9,841 bases of DNA from NCBI GenBank assembly GCA_022566235.1, contig JADFJI010000053.1:1-9841 (forward strand), in the 5' to 3' direction. Made by a program: the position numbers and the translations under genes. Below, piece after piece: positions 1 through 5,402 of this stretch. Source of the stretch: Chloroflexota bacterium. Lineage in GTDB: Bacteria > Chloroflexota > Dehalococcoidia > Plut-88900. The notes beneath the pieces were generated by a model. It saw only the letters and a list, made by a program, of their open reading frames with translations, was not told the DNA's origin and made no database searches. Position 1 is the first letter of the stretch; each line of letters begins with the position of its first letter.

Positions 1-590
1 TCGGTAGTTTCTTTCGCCTTCTTATTCAGGACGTTGATGTTCAAGCGGCTGTCCGCCGGTGGGATCAGTGGGGCGCCGTCCGCCGCGGTGAAGATATTAC
101 CCGTTGTAGTTACCACCCGGTAGCTGACCAGCGCCGCCGAGTTGGGAATGTCCTTTACAAAGTCCGGGGTGAACGTCTTCGTGGGGTCCTGGGGTAGCCG
201 GGCATCGAAATCGATGAGCCTGACACTAACATCGCCCGCCGGTAAGGGCGGGGAGTCATTTTCGTCCAGGGCGCCGTCGCCGTTGGTGTCGGCGTCGGAC
301 ACCGGGTATATCTGCGGGAAGGATTCGTTGAAGAACCGGTCTGCCGCCGTCTCCAACACCTTGGTGTCGCTGGCGATCTGGGCGTTCTGTCCGCTGGCCC
401 CCAATCCGCTCACCGACCCGGCCACCACCCCGGCCAAGATGCCGATGATGGCCATCACCGCCAGCAGCTCTACCAACGTGAACCCGCCCTGGGCCAGGTG
501 AAGGGCCTTGAGTGTCTTGGCGCCCCAGGCCATCCCGGGGATCACCCGCCTACTGCCCTGCTTTACCTGGTTGTGAGTTGCTTGCATCAT
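1..590 (-). CDS. Type IV pilin-like prepilin, C-terminal end outside window
   Basis: About 196 residues are visible and the gene continues past base 1. The reverse strand reads a prepilin cleavage motif QGG|FTLVELLAVMAIIGILAG, with cleavage expected between Gly36 and Phe37 and Glu5 of the mature protein at residue 41. A hydrophobic N-terminal helix follows. This is the class III signal of type IV pilins and type II secretion pseudopilins, processed by a PilD-type peptidase and assembled at the cell surface. Residues 101-112 read DTNGDGALDEND, a dockerin/thrombospondin-3-like calcium loop. The leader is long (36 residues) if ATG 590 is used. The adjacent ATG at 587 has better spacing (5 nt) from GAGG, and Met20 would give a 17-residue leader. 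Pilin versus pseudopilin cannot be settled without the rest. The two-component genes upstream on the same strand are possible regulators, by position only. Confidence 0.85.
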   Translation of the reverse strand, partial: MMQATHNQVKQGSRRVIPGMAWGAKTLKALHLAQGGFTLVELLAVMAIIGILAGVVAGSVSGLGASGQNAQIASDTKVLETAADRFFNESFPQIYPVSDADTNGDGALDENDSPPLPAGDVSVRLIDFDARLPQDPTKTFTPDFVKDIPNSAALVSYRVVTTTGNIFTAADGAPLIPPADSRLNINVLNKKAKETT

Positions 591-665
591 GTCCTCGCGC
601 AGCTTGGTGGCCAGACCGCGTTTTATAACTGATTAAGGCTATTGTGCGGCGGCCACGCTTCGCTG

Positions 666-699
666 AAATCACCATTACTAGTGATTCGCGAGGTGATTT
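666..699. promoter_or_regulatory. Nested inverted repeat upstream of the pilin gene
   Basis: AAATCACC (666-673) is the exact complement of GGTGATTT (692-699). A second pair, AATCAC (667-672) and GTGATT (681-686), is nested inside it. No T-tract follows on either strand, so it does not look like an intrinsic terminator. It lies about 75-110 bases upstream of the pilin start in the 254-base gap between the response regulator and the pilin. It could be an operator, possibly for the neighbouring NarL-type regulator, or a structured leader. No convincing -35/-10 pair was found for the pilin; TATAAA-like sequence occurs near 631-638 without a matching -35. Confidence 0.35.
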
Positions 700-844
700 A
701 AGAGGTACTCTTTTTGGGGTGACGGGGGTGATGCTTTAGGGGTGAGAACGAGGCCAGTTCAGCAAGACGAGGAGGATGAAGACAGGGCTCTTCACTAGGG
801 TCCGGGAGGCCCCGGAAACGTCAGAGGCGATGCGGCTGAGGAAA

Positions 845-1546
845 CTAAATGCTTGGGTGGGGGTTGTCCCCTTCGGCCGGCTGCATGTATCCCAGCCTGG
901 CGGCGTAGGCTGCTGCCTCCCTCCGGTTTTTCATGTGAAGCTTGCCAAGAATGTTCTTGACATGGGTTTTGACGGTGTTCTCAGAAACCATCAAAGTGTC
1001 GGCCAACTCGGTATTAGAAAGGCCCCGGGCGACCAACCTAAGGATCTCCTGCTCCCTGGGAGTAAGCTGGGTCTCTCCGGCTAAAGCGGGATCCGGGGTT
1101 TGAGGAGCGCTAGTTTCGCTGAGCTGACCCAGATCGGAAAGGAACCTGGGAGCCATCGCCGGGGAGACCACAACCCATCCCTGATGTACCTGACGCAACG
1201 CGTCGATAATCTCCTGGGGATCTGAGATTTTCAAAACATAACCCCGGGCGCCGACGCTGAGAGCGCGGTACAAATCGGCCGCCTCCTCTGAAACGGTCAG
1301 CACCAGCACTTTGAGATCGGGCCACTTCTGGGTTAGAAATGCCGTCGCCTCAATACCGTTTTGGCCCGGCATGTTCAGGTCCATGAATACGACGTCCGGC
1401 TCGAGTTCCTCAACCTTTTCGATGGCCTGCTGGCCGTTCCGGGCCTCGCCGATTACCTGTATGTCATCCTCTTCTTCCAACACTTCCATCAAGCCGCGCC
1501 GGAATAGATCGTGATCGTCAACCACAAGAACCGATATCGGACTCAT
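845..1546 (-). CDS. NarL/FixJ-family response regulator
   Basis: A 233-residue two-component response regulator, a normal length for the family. The receiver domain is at about residues 4-120, with the acidic pair Asp10/Asp11, the phospho-acceptor Asp56 in the context FMDLNMPG, Thr84 and Lys106; all the switch residues are present. A linker of about 40 residues leads to a LuxR-type helix-turn-helix at about 161-220 (LTPREQEILRLVARGLSN and ENTVKTHVKNILGKL). It should act as a DNA-binding transcription factor in the cytoplasm. The ATG overlaps the TGA of the upstream kinase remnant as ATGA. AGGAGG lies 5-6 bases before it, so translation is probably coupled. Because the partner kinase is truncated, the regulator may take phosphate from another kinase. 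Its target is unknown; the pilin gene is the next gene downstream. Confidence 0.95.
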   Translation of the reverse strand: MSPISVLVVDDHDLFRRGLMEVLEEEDDIQVIGEARNGQQAIEKVEELEPDVVFMDLNMPGQNGIEATAFLTQKWPDLKVLVLTVSEEAADLYRALSVGARGYVLKISDPQEIIDALRQVHQGWVVVSPAMAPRFLSDLGQLSETSAPQTPDPALAGETQLTPREQEILRLVARGLSNTELADTLMVSENTVKTHVKNILGKLHMKNRREAAAYAARLGYMQPAEGDNPHPSI

Positions 1547-1881
1547 GAGGCCTCCTGTTCCACTTCCCGGGGGTAGGCCACGACAACCTCTGTGCCCTCT
1601 CCCGGTGCGCTGTTAATCTCCAAGGCGGCTCCAGCCATGGCGGTCCTTTCGTTCATTATACCGATACCGTGGCCTCTGCGCCCGGATATAGCAAAGCCCC
1701 GGCCGTCGTCCCGCACTCGGATTTTCACCTCGGCATCGGTACAATCCAGCTCCACCCAGACATTGGTTGAGTTGGCGTGTTTCGCCACGTTGGCTAGAGC
1801 TTCGCGAGTGACCTGGAGGAGTTGGAATTTGACCTGTGGCGAAATGAAGCCTTCCTGATCTCTTGTACCGGGAAAAGAATA
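1543..1881 (-). pseudogene. Truncated NarL-type sensor histidine kinase (ATPase part only)
   Basis: The frame ends 112 codons after an in-frame TAG (1882-1884). It contains the N box (TREALANVAKHA), the G1 box (DDGRGF), the G2-like motif HGIGIMNERT and the terminal SAPGEGTEVVV of the HATPase_c domain. The dimerisation helix with its phospho-accepting His and any sensor domain are absent. No ATG precedes the domain. The only obvious start, GTG at 1788, lies just after the Asn of the N box and would delete Mg-binding residues. I therefore call it a decayed or frameshifted gene rather than an 81-residue protein. Adding +1 at the TTTT run 1873-1876 would join it to the open frame starting at 2050/2026, but that stretch has no recognisable kinase His box either. 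The end overlaps the response regulator start by ATGA, the usual kinase-regulator arrangement. Confidence 0.7.
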
Positions 1882-2050
1882 CTACGCGTTGCAACCGCTT
1901 GGCTGGAATCTCATGTCCACCAACGTCCACCAATGATTCCATTGAGAAGGCGGTTGGGAATTCTCGCACGTTGAGCCTAGCCGCCACATGAACGAAGTTG
2001 GCGTACTTACCTTTTAAATCGAGCATCCCCCCTCGATCTAGTTCGCCCAT
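1613..2050 (-). CDS. Doubtful small ORF ahead of the kinase remnant
   Basis: An open frame of 145 codons starting at ATG 2050, with a second ATG at 2026 that has GAGG four bases upstream. Only the first 55-60 codons lie outside the kinase frame; the remainder (1613-1881) is out of frame with conserved HATPase residues and is not credible protein. The N-terminal part (DLKGKYANFVHVAARLNVRE) matches no family I recognise. It is listed because a near-consensus promoter points directly at it, and because a single +1 shift at 1873-1876 would fuse it to the kinase ATPase frame, reading ...QRVVFFPGTRDQEGF. It could be the surviving 5' end of the broken kinase gene, a leader peptide or chance. Confidence 0.2.
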   Translation of the reverse strand: MGELDRGGMLDLKGKYANFVHVAARLNVREFPTAFSMESLVDVGGHEIPAKRLQRVVFFSRYKRSGRLHFATGQIPTPPGHSRSSSQRGETRQLNQCLGGAGLYRCRGENPSAGRRPGLCYIRAQRPRYRYNERKDRHGWSRLGD

Positions 2051-2074
2051 ACCTGGCTGGATTTAGCTTAGCAG

Positions 2075-2103
2075 ATTATGTTTCCATAGTACTATGCTGT
2101 CAA
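2075..2103 (-). promoter_or_regulatory. Sigma70-type promoter with palindromic spacer
   Basis: On the reverse strand, TTGACA (2098-2103) and CATAAT (2075-2080) are separated by exactly 17 bases (2081-2097). The -35 is perfect and the -10 is one base off consensus. The spacer contains the perfect 12-bp palindrome CATAGTACTATG (2085-2096), which could be an operator. Transcription would start near 2068 and run into the small ORF, the kinase remnant and the response regulator. Confidence 0.65.
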
Positions 2104-2133
2104 GCCCCTTAAAGACAGCTCATTAGCACCCTG

Positions 2134-2161
2134 AAAAAACCTTCGTGATTGATCGAAAGTT
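2134..2161 (-). terminator. Intrinsic terminator of the tRNA-Gly gene
   Basis: On the reverse strand AACTTTCG (2154-2161) pairs with CGAAGGTT (2138-2145) over 8 bp with one G-U pair. The loop is 8 bases. A run of six T follows (2134-2139, its first two in the stem). It lies about 38 bases beyond the tRNA 3' end and matches a rho-independent terminator. It also insulates the two-component genes from read-through. Confidence 0.7.
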
Positions 2162-2198
2162 GGAAAAACGGCCTTAATCCATGCCTGACCAGTAGCTG

Positions 2199-2273
2199 TG
2201 GAGCGGGCGAGGGGATTCGAACCCCTGACCTCCTGCTTGGGAAGCAGACACTCTACCACTGAGTTACGCCCGC
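2199..2273 (-). tRNA. tRNA-Gly, anticodon CCC
   Basis: The reverse strand folds into a complete cloverleaf. The acceptor is GCGGGCG/CGCCCGC, the D arm ACTC-AGTGGTA-GAGT, and the anticodon arm TCTGC-TTCCCAA-GCAGG with one wobble pair. The variable loop has 5 bases and the T arm is AGGGG-TTCGAAT-CCCCT. The anticodon is CCC, reading GGG glycine codons. The discriminator base is U and the CCA end is encoded (2199-2201), so the body is 72 nt plus CCA. It has its own promoter and terminator, so it is probably monocistronic. Confidence 0.97.
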
Positions 2274-2285
2274 GCTCGTAAAAGG

Positions 2286-2315
2286 ATTGTAGTTAGCCTG
2301 CCGCGCCCCTGTCAA
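2286..2315 (-). promoter_or_regulatory. Promoter of tRNA-Gly
   Basis: The reverse strand shows TTGACA (2310-2315), an 18-base spacer (2292-2309) and TACAAT (2286-2291). Start of transcription is expected near 2279, leaving a leader of only about six bases before the tRNA 5' end at 2273. A short leader is usual for single tRNA genes. Confidence 0.75.
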
Positions 2316-2334
2316 TACAGCCTCGCGTCGGCCT

Positions 2335-2388
2335 GTCCCGTTCTCGGGACCTGTCCCGATGCTCGGAACGGGTCCCGATACTCGGGAC
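2335..2388. repeat. Three tandem GTCCCGA...TCGGGAC-type hairpins
   Basis: Three short palindromes sit head to tail just after the CoA-transferase stop codon. They are GTCCCG-TTCT-CGGGAC (2335-2350), GTCCCGA-TGC-TCGGAAC with one mismatch (2353-2369) and GTCCCGA-TAC-TCGGGAC (2372-2388). The same 17-bp palindrome recurs at 7295, 9290 and 9709. No T-run follows, so termination is not evident. Position at an operon end fits a REP-like element, perhaps stabilising the mRNA 3' end. Confidence 0.75.
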
Positions 2389-2391
2389 GGG

Positions 2392-3867
2392 CTAGGGATA
2401 GAACAGTTTCTCGGCGGCCTTCGTCAGGTCGGCCCGGAAGTCGGGGTGGGCCACGCTGATCAGCTCTCGGGCCCGCTCCCTGATCGATTTGCCCAGGAGC
2501 TGGGCCACGCCGTACTCCGTGATCACGGTGTCGGCGAAGGTGCGGGGTATGGTGACCACGGTCCCCTCCTCCAGCTGAGGCACGATCCTGGATACTGCGC
2601 CCCCCACGGCGGTGGACCTGAGCAGGGTTATGGCCCTGCCTCCCCTGGACATGATGGCCCCCATCTGGAAGTCCAGCTGGCCTCCCGTTCCACTCATCAC
2701 ACGCCCCCCGAAGACCGTCTCCGAGTTGATCTGGCCGCTGAAATCCACAGAGAGGGCGTTGTTGATGGAGACCATGTTGTCGTGCTGGGCGGCGGTCACG
2801 GCGTTGGCCACGTACTCTGAGTCGAGCTGCTCGATGAGGGGGTTGTGGTCGGCGTAGTCCAGCTCCGAAGGCGAGGCCCCCAGCAGGGCCGAGAATATCG
2901 CCACGTCCCGGTGCAACGTCTTACGTGCGCCGGTCAGGACCCCCTTCTCTATCAGGCTTATGATGCCCGGGGTGCCCATCTCCGAATGCCACCCCAGGTC
3001 CCGCTTGCCGTCGAAGGTTCCCAGGGTGGCGAGATGCCTGCTGGGGGTGCCGGTGCCGATCTGCAGGGTGTCGCCGTCCCTGACCAGCTCCGCGACGTAC
3101 TCGGATATGGTCCGGGCCTCGGCGGCGGGCTCCAGCCAGCACTGGTAGGTGGCGAACCGCCTGATCTGCCGGGCGTCCAGGCCCGTGAGGTGGGGGATGT
3201 ATTCGGACCGCTCTCGGGGCTCCATCAGGGGCCGCAGGCCTTTCAGCTCGGCCCTTGCCTCTTCATCGGCCACCGACTCGATAAGGCGGTCAATCTCCTG
3301 GTCCGTCACCTGGGGTGGTGTGTGCTCGACAAAGTAGTCGATCTCGGAGACGTGAACGTAGTTGCTGCCGTATGTCCTGATCTGGGTTTCATCAACCTGG
3401 GCGATGACTTTCCTGGCCCGCTTGACGAAGCCTCGTTTGTTCCACAGGTGCCCCCCGAAGCTGCAATAGCCGTTGTCGTCCGGGGGGGAGGTCACCACCA
3501 TCAGCACGTCTATCGAGGGCACGTCGCCGTCGTCGCTCTCGTAGCGCTTGAACTGGGTGGAGAAGATCATGGGAATATAGTCGATTATACGGCGGTCGAG
3601 GACAGAGCGGCCCAGGTCACCCAGTATCTGCTCTATGACAATGGTGAAAGAGTCGGCCCACTCGGGTTGAAACCAGCCCGGGTCCTCCATGGGAGCGTCG
3701 CAGATGACCACCACCCCCTTAAGCTCCTTGCGGCGGGCCGCCAGGGCGCGGATCAACAGGGTCGGGTGAGGGTAGATGGGCAGATAGATCCGGTCACCGG
3801 AGCTCACGACCCGGGCCGCCTCTTCGGCAGAGACCAGACGTTGTTTGTAGTGTTCCCGCCAGTCCAC
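2392..3867 (-). CDS. Acetyl-CoA hydrolase/CoA-transferase family protein
   Basis: A 491-residue protein of the acetyl-CoA hydrolase/transferase family (Cat1, 4-hydroxybutyrate CoA-transferase relatives), near the usual 430-505. It should move CoA between a carboxylic acid and an acyl-CoA, or hydrolyse an acyl-CoA, in the cytosol. Visible marks are SPPDDNGYCSFG at 127-138, LQIGTGTPSRHLATLG at 268-283, and Glu296 in GWHSEMGTPG, which aligns with the glutamate forming the glutamyl-CoA intermediate. The C-terminal signature includes GTGGQLDFQMGAI, SRIV and TEYGVAQLLGKS. The acid substrate cannot be read from sequence. The start is GTG at 3867 with no good ribosome site, 25 bases after the upstream gene, so coupled translation is likely. 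It is the last gene of a probable operon with two ABM-like genes; the hairpins at 2335-2388 follow it. Confidence 0.9.
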   Translation of the reverse strand: MDWREHYKQRLVSAEEAARVVSSGDRIYLPIYPHPTLLIRALAARRKELKGVVVICDAPMEDPGWFQPEWADSFTIVIEQILGDLGRSVLDRRIIDYIPMIFSTQFKRYESDDGDVPSIDVLMVVTSPPDDNGYCSFGGHLWNKRGFVKRARKVIAQVDETQIRTYGSNYVHVSEIDYFVEHTPPQVTDQEIDRLIESVADEEARAELKGLRPLMEPRERSEYIPHLTGLDARQIRRFATYQCWLEPAAEARTISEYVAELVRDGDTLQIGTGTPSRHLATLGTFDGKRDLGWHSEMGTPGIISLIEKGVLTGARKTLHRDVAIFSALLGASPSELDYADHNPLIEQLDSEYVANAVTAAQHDNMVSINNALSVDFSGQINSETVFGGRVMSGTGGQLDFQMGAIMSRGGRAITLLRSTAVGGAVSRIVPQLEEGTVVTIPRTFADTVITEYGVAQLLGKSIRERARELISVAHPDFRADLTKAAEKLFYP

Positions 3868-3892
3868 GTGGAAGGTCCGAGTAATTCCTAAG

Positions 3893-4528
3893 CTAGAACT
3901 GAATGCCTAAGGGCCACTTGATCTCCCAGAAGGTGGCCTTAGGCATCTCTTCGAATACCCAATCGATCTTCCCGAGAAACTTGGGCAAGATATCCTCGAG
4001 GTATCGATCGCAGTTCTCCTTGGAGTCCCACGCGGATATCTGTGATCCCGTCCTTCCATCATCTGCGGAGAGCAACATACAGACGAACCGGTTGCCTTTA
4101 GAGTTCGCCACGGAAGGCATTATGTTTTCGGTGAAGTTCGCTCGCACGGTGGCCACCCCTTCCGGCTTAAGCTTGAACCGGGTGACCCTGACGTAAATCG
4201 GGTTGTCCCCCGACGCCAGAGGGTCGAACTGTATCTTTCCGGGCCACTTGATCTCCCAAAAGGTGGCCTTAGGCCTCTCTTCGAAGACCCACCACCAGTC
4301 TTTCATCGCCTCTTCGTATCCGCTCGCGGAGAAGCTCTCCCAGTCCTCCTTGGAGTCCCAGCCCGTGACCTGGGAGCCGACCCTCTCCTCTTCTGTCGAG
4401 AGGAGAACGCAGAAAAACCGGTTTCCCTTGGCCGATGTCACAGGGGTCATGACGTCTTTCTCATAGCCGTCTCTGACGGCAATCACACCCTCGGGTTTCA
4501 GCTTGAAGCGGCTGATCCTGACATACAT
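3893..4528 (-). CDS. Two-domain ABM-like (dimeric alpha/beta barrel) protein, copy B
   Basis: A 211-residue protein made of two homologous halves with an exact 110-residue period. TGWDSKED at 55-62 corresponds to SAWDSKEN at 165-172, and FWEIKWP at 90-96 to the same sequence at 200-206. Each half starts with a MYVR/IYVR strand, then a helix, a KGNRF turn, two strands, the W-D-S-K-E helix and a final WVFEE...ATFWEIKWP strand. That pattern resembles the antibiotic-biosynthesis-monooxygenase/EthD group of ferredoxin-like folds; the assignment is from pattern, not a profile match. The fused halves could form the barrel that relatives build as dimers. No signal peptide or membrane segment is present. 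ATG 4528 is preferred over ATG 4534 because GGAGG abuts the latter but lies 6 bases before the former. Paralogue A lies 48 bases upstream and the CoA-transferase 25 bases downstream. Catalysis is unproven. Confidence 0.85.
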   Translation of the reverse strand: MYVRISRFKLKPEGVIAVRDGYEKDVMTPVTSAKGNRFFCVLLSTEEERVGSQVTGWDSKEDWESFSASGYEEAMKDWWWVFEERPKATFWEIKWPGKIQFDPLASGDNPIYVRVTRFKLKPEGVATVRANFTENIMPSVANSKGNRFVCMLLSADDGRTGSQISAWDSKENCDRYLEDILPKFLGKIDWVFEEMPKATFWEIKWPLGIQF

Positions 4529-4553
4529 CGACATCCTCCGTCACTTACCGTTG

Positions 4554-4563
4554 GTGTATACAC
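4554..4563. promoter_or_regulatory. 10-bp palindrome between the two ABM-like genes
   Basis: GTGTATACAC is a perfect palindrome in the 48-base gap between copies A and B, about 25 bases before the start of copy B. It may be an operator or mRNA element, or chance given its size. Confidence 0.2.
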
Positions 4564-4576
4564 GCCCGACAGGGGC

Positions 4577-5212
4577 CTAGAACTGGATCAACCCGGGCCA
4601 CTTGATCTCCCAGAAGGTGGCGACAGGCTTCTCCTCGAAGACCCACTCCACCTTGCTTACGGCCTTGAGATACGCACCGTTCAGATACCGGTCGCAGTCC
4701 TCTTTGGAGTCCCAGCCGGTGACCTGAGAACCGACCCTCTCCTCCTCGGTGGATAGCAGCACGAAGATGAACCGGTTGCCTTTGGAGTTCACCACCGGGG
4801 CTATCACATCCTCGTCGTAGCCCTTGATGACGGCGGCCATACCCTCGGGCTTGAATTTGAACCGGCTGGTCCTGATATACAGTCCCGAGCCCAGGGGACG
4901 CGACGGGTCGAACTGTATCTTACCGGGCCACTTGATCTCCCAGAAAGAGGACACGGGCTTCTCATCGAAGACCCACCCCCACTTTTCTCGGATCGCCGGG
5001 TACGTCTCCTTCATGTAGCGGTCGCAGTCCTCCTTGGAGTCCCAGCCGGTCATCTGGCGGACCTTCCTCTCCATGTCTACGCTGTTGAGGACGCAAAAGA
5101 ACCTGTTGCCCGGGGATGCTACCACGGGCCCCTTGACGTCCGATTCGTAGCCCTCTTTCACCGCTGCCAGGCCCTCTTCCTTGATAACTGCGTGCCGTAT
5201 CATGACGTACAT
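4577..5212 (-). CDS. Two-domain ABM-like (dimeric alpha/beta barrel) protein, copy A
   Basis: Also 211 residues with the same 110-residue internal period: TGWDSKEDCDRY at 55-66 and 165-176, FWEIKWPG at 90-97 and 200-207. The linker is about ten residues (DPSRPLGSG). The second half is closer by eye to the first half of copy B than to its own first half; both share the run STEEERVGSQVTGWDSKED. The first half is most divergent (NSVDMERKVRQM). The frame is open to 5296, but ATG 5212 is chosen. It has GGAGGAG 8 bases upstream, it makes the protein begin MYV like copy B and gives an identical length, and the extra 28 residues look non-conserved. ABM-like enzymes oxidise or degrade small aromatic molecules, and others only bind them; no substrate can be inferred. 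It is the first gene of the probable operon leading to the CoA-transferase. Confidence 0.85.
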   Translation of the reverse strand: MYVMIRHAVIKEEGLAAVKEGYESDVKGPVVASPGNRFFCVLNSVDMERKVRQMTGWDSKEDCDRYMKETYPAIREKWGWVFDEKPVSSFWEIKWPGKIQFDPSRPLGSGLYIRTSRFKFKPEGMAAVIKGYDEDVIAPVVNSKGNRFIFVLLSTEEERVGSQVTGWDSKEDCDRYLNGAYLKAVSKVEWVFEEKPVATFWEIKWPGLIQF

Positions 5213-5296
5213 ACTGAGCTCTCCTCCGATGGGGTGGAATTCCCTGCTCCTATCTGCTCCCAACCTCATATGAGCTAGGGGCGGAGCGGCGGGCAC

Positions 5297-5305
5297 ATTG
5301 TATCA
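5297..5305 (-). promoter_or_regulatory. Candidate extended -10 promoter of the ABM/CoA-transferase operon
   Basis: The reverse strand reads TG-A-TACAAT, an extended -10 element, about 85 bases upstream of ATG 5212. There is no TTGACA-like -35 at 16-18 bases, as is tolerated with extended -10 sites. The position between the MFS stop (5403) and copy A supports independent transcription of the downstream operon. The remaining bases to 5402 show no clear terminator for the MFS gene. Confidence 0.35.
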
Positions 5306-5402
5306 CGGGCAGACGGACCTTGGAGGTCTTATTTCCCCTCCCCTTATCCATGAGCCTTGTTGGAAAGCCTTTGTCTCAGCTCCCCAAACCCGTGTGGCCC
5401 CG

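Noticed and set aside
801..816. TCCGGG/CCCGGA hairpin downstream of the response regulator
   Set aside because: A 6-bp stem fits but no T-run follows, so it is not supportable as a terminator.
2845..3891. 348-codon plus-strand open frame opposite the CoA-transferase
   Set aside because: It is the antisense shadow of a clear family protein; high GC keeps the opposite frame open.
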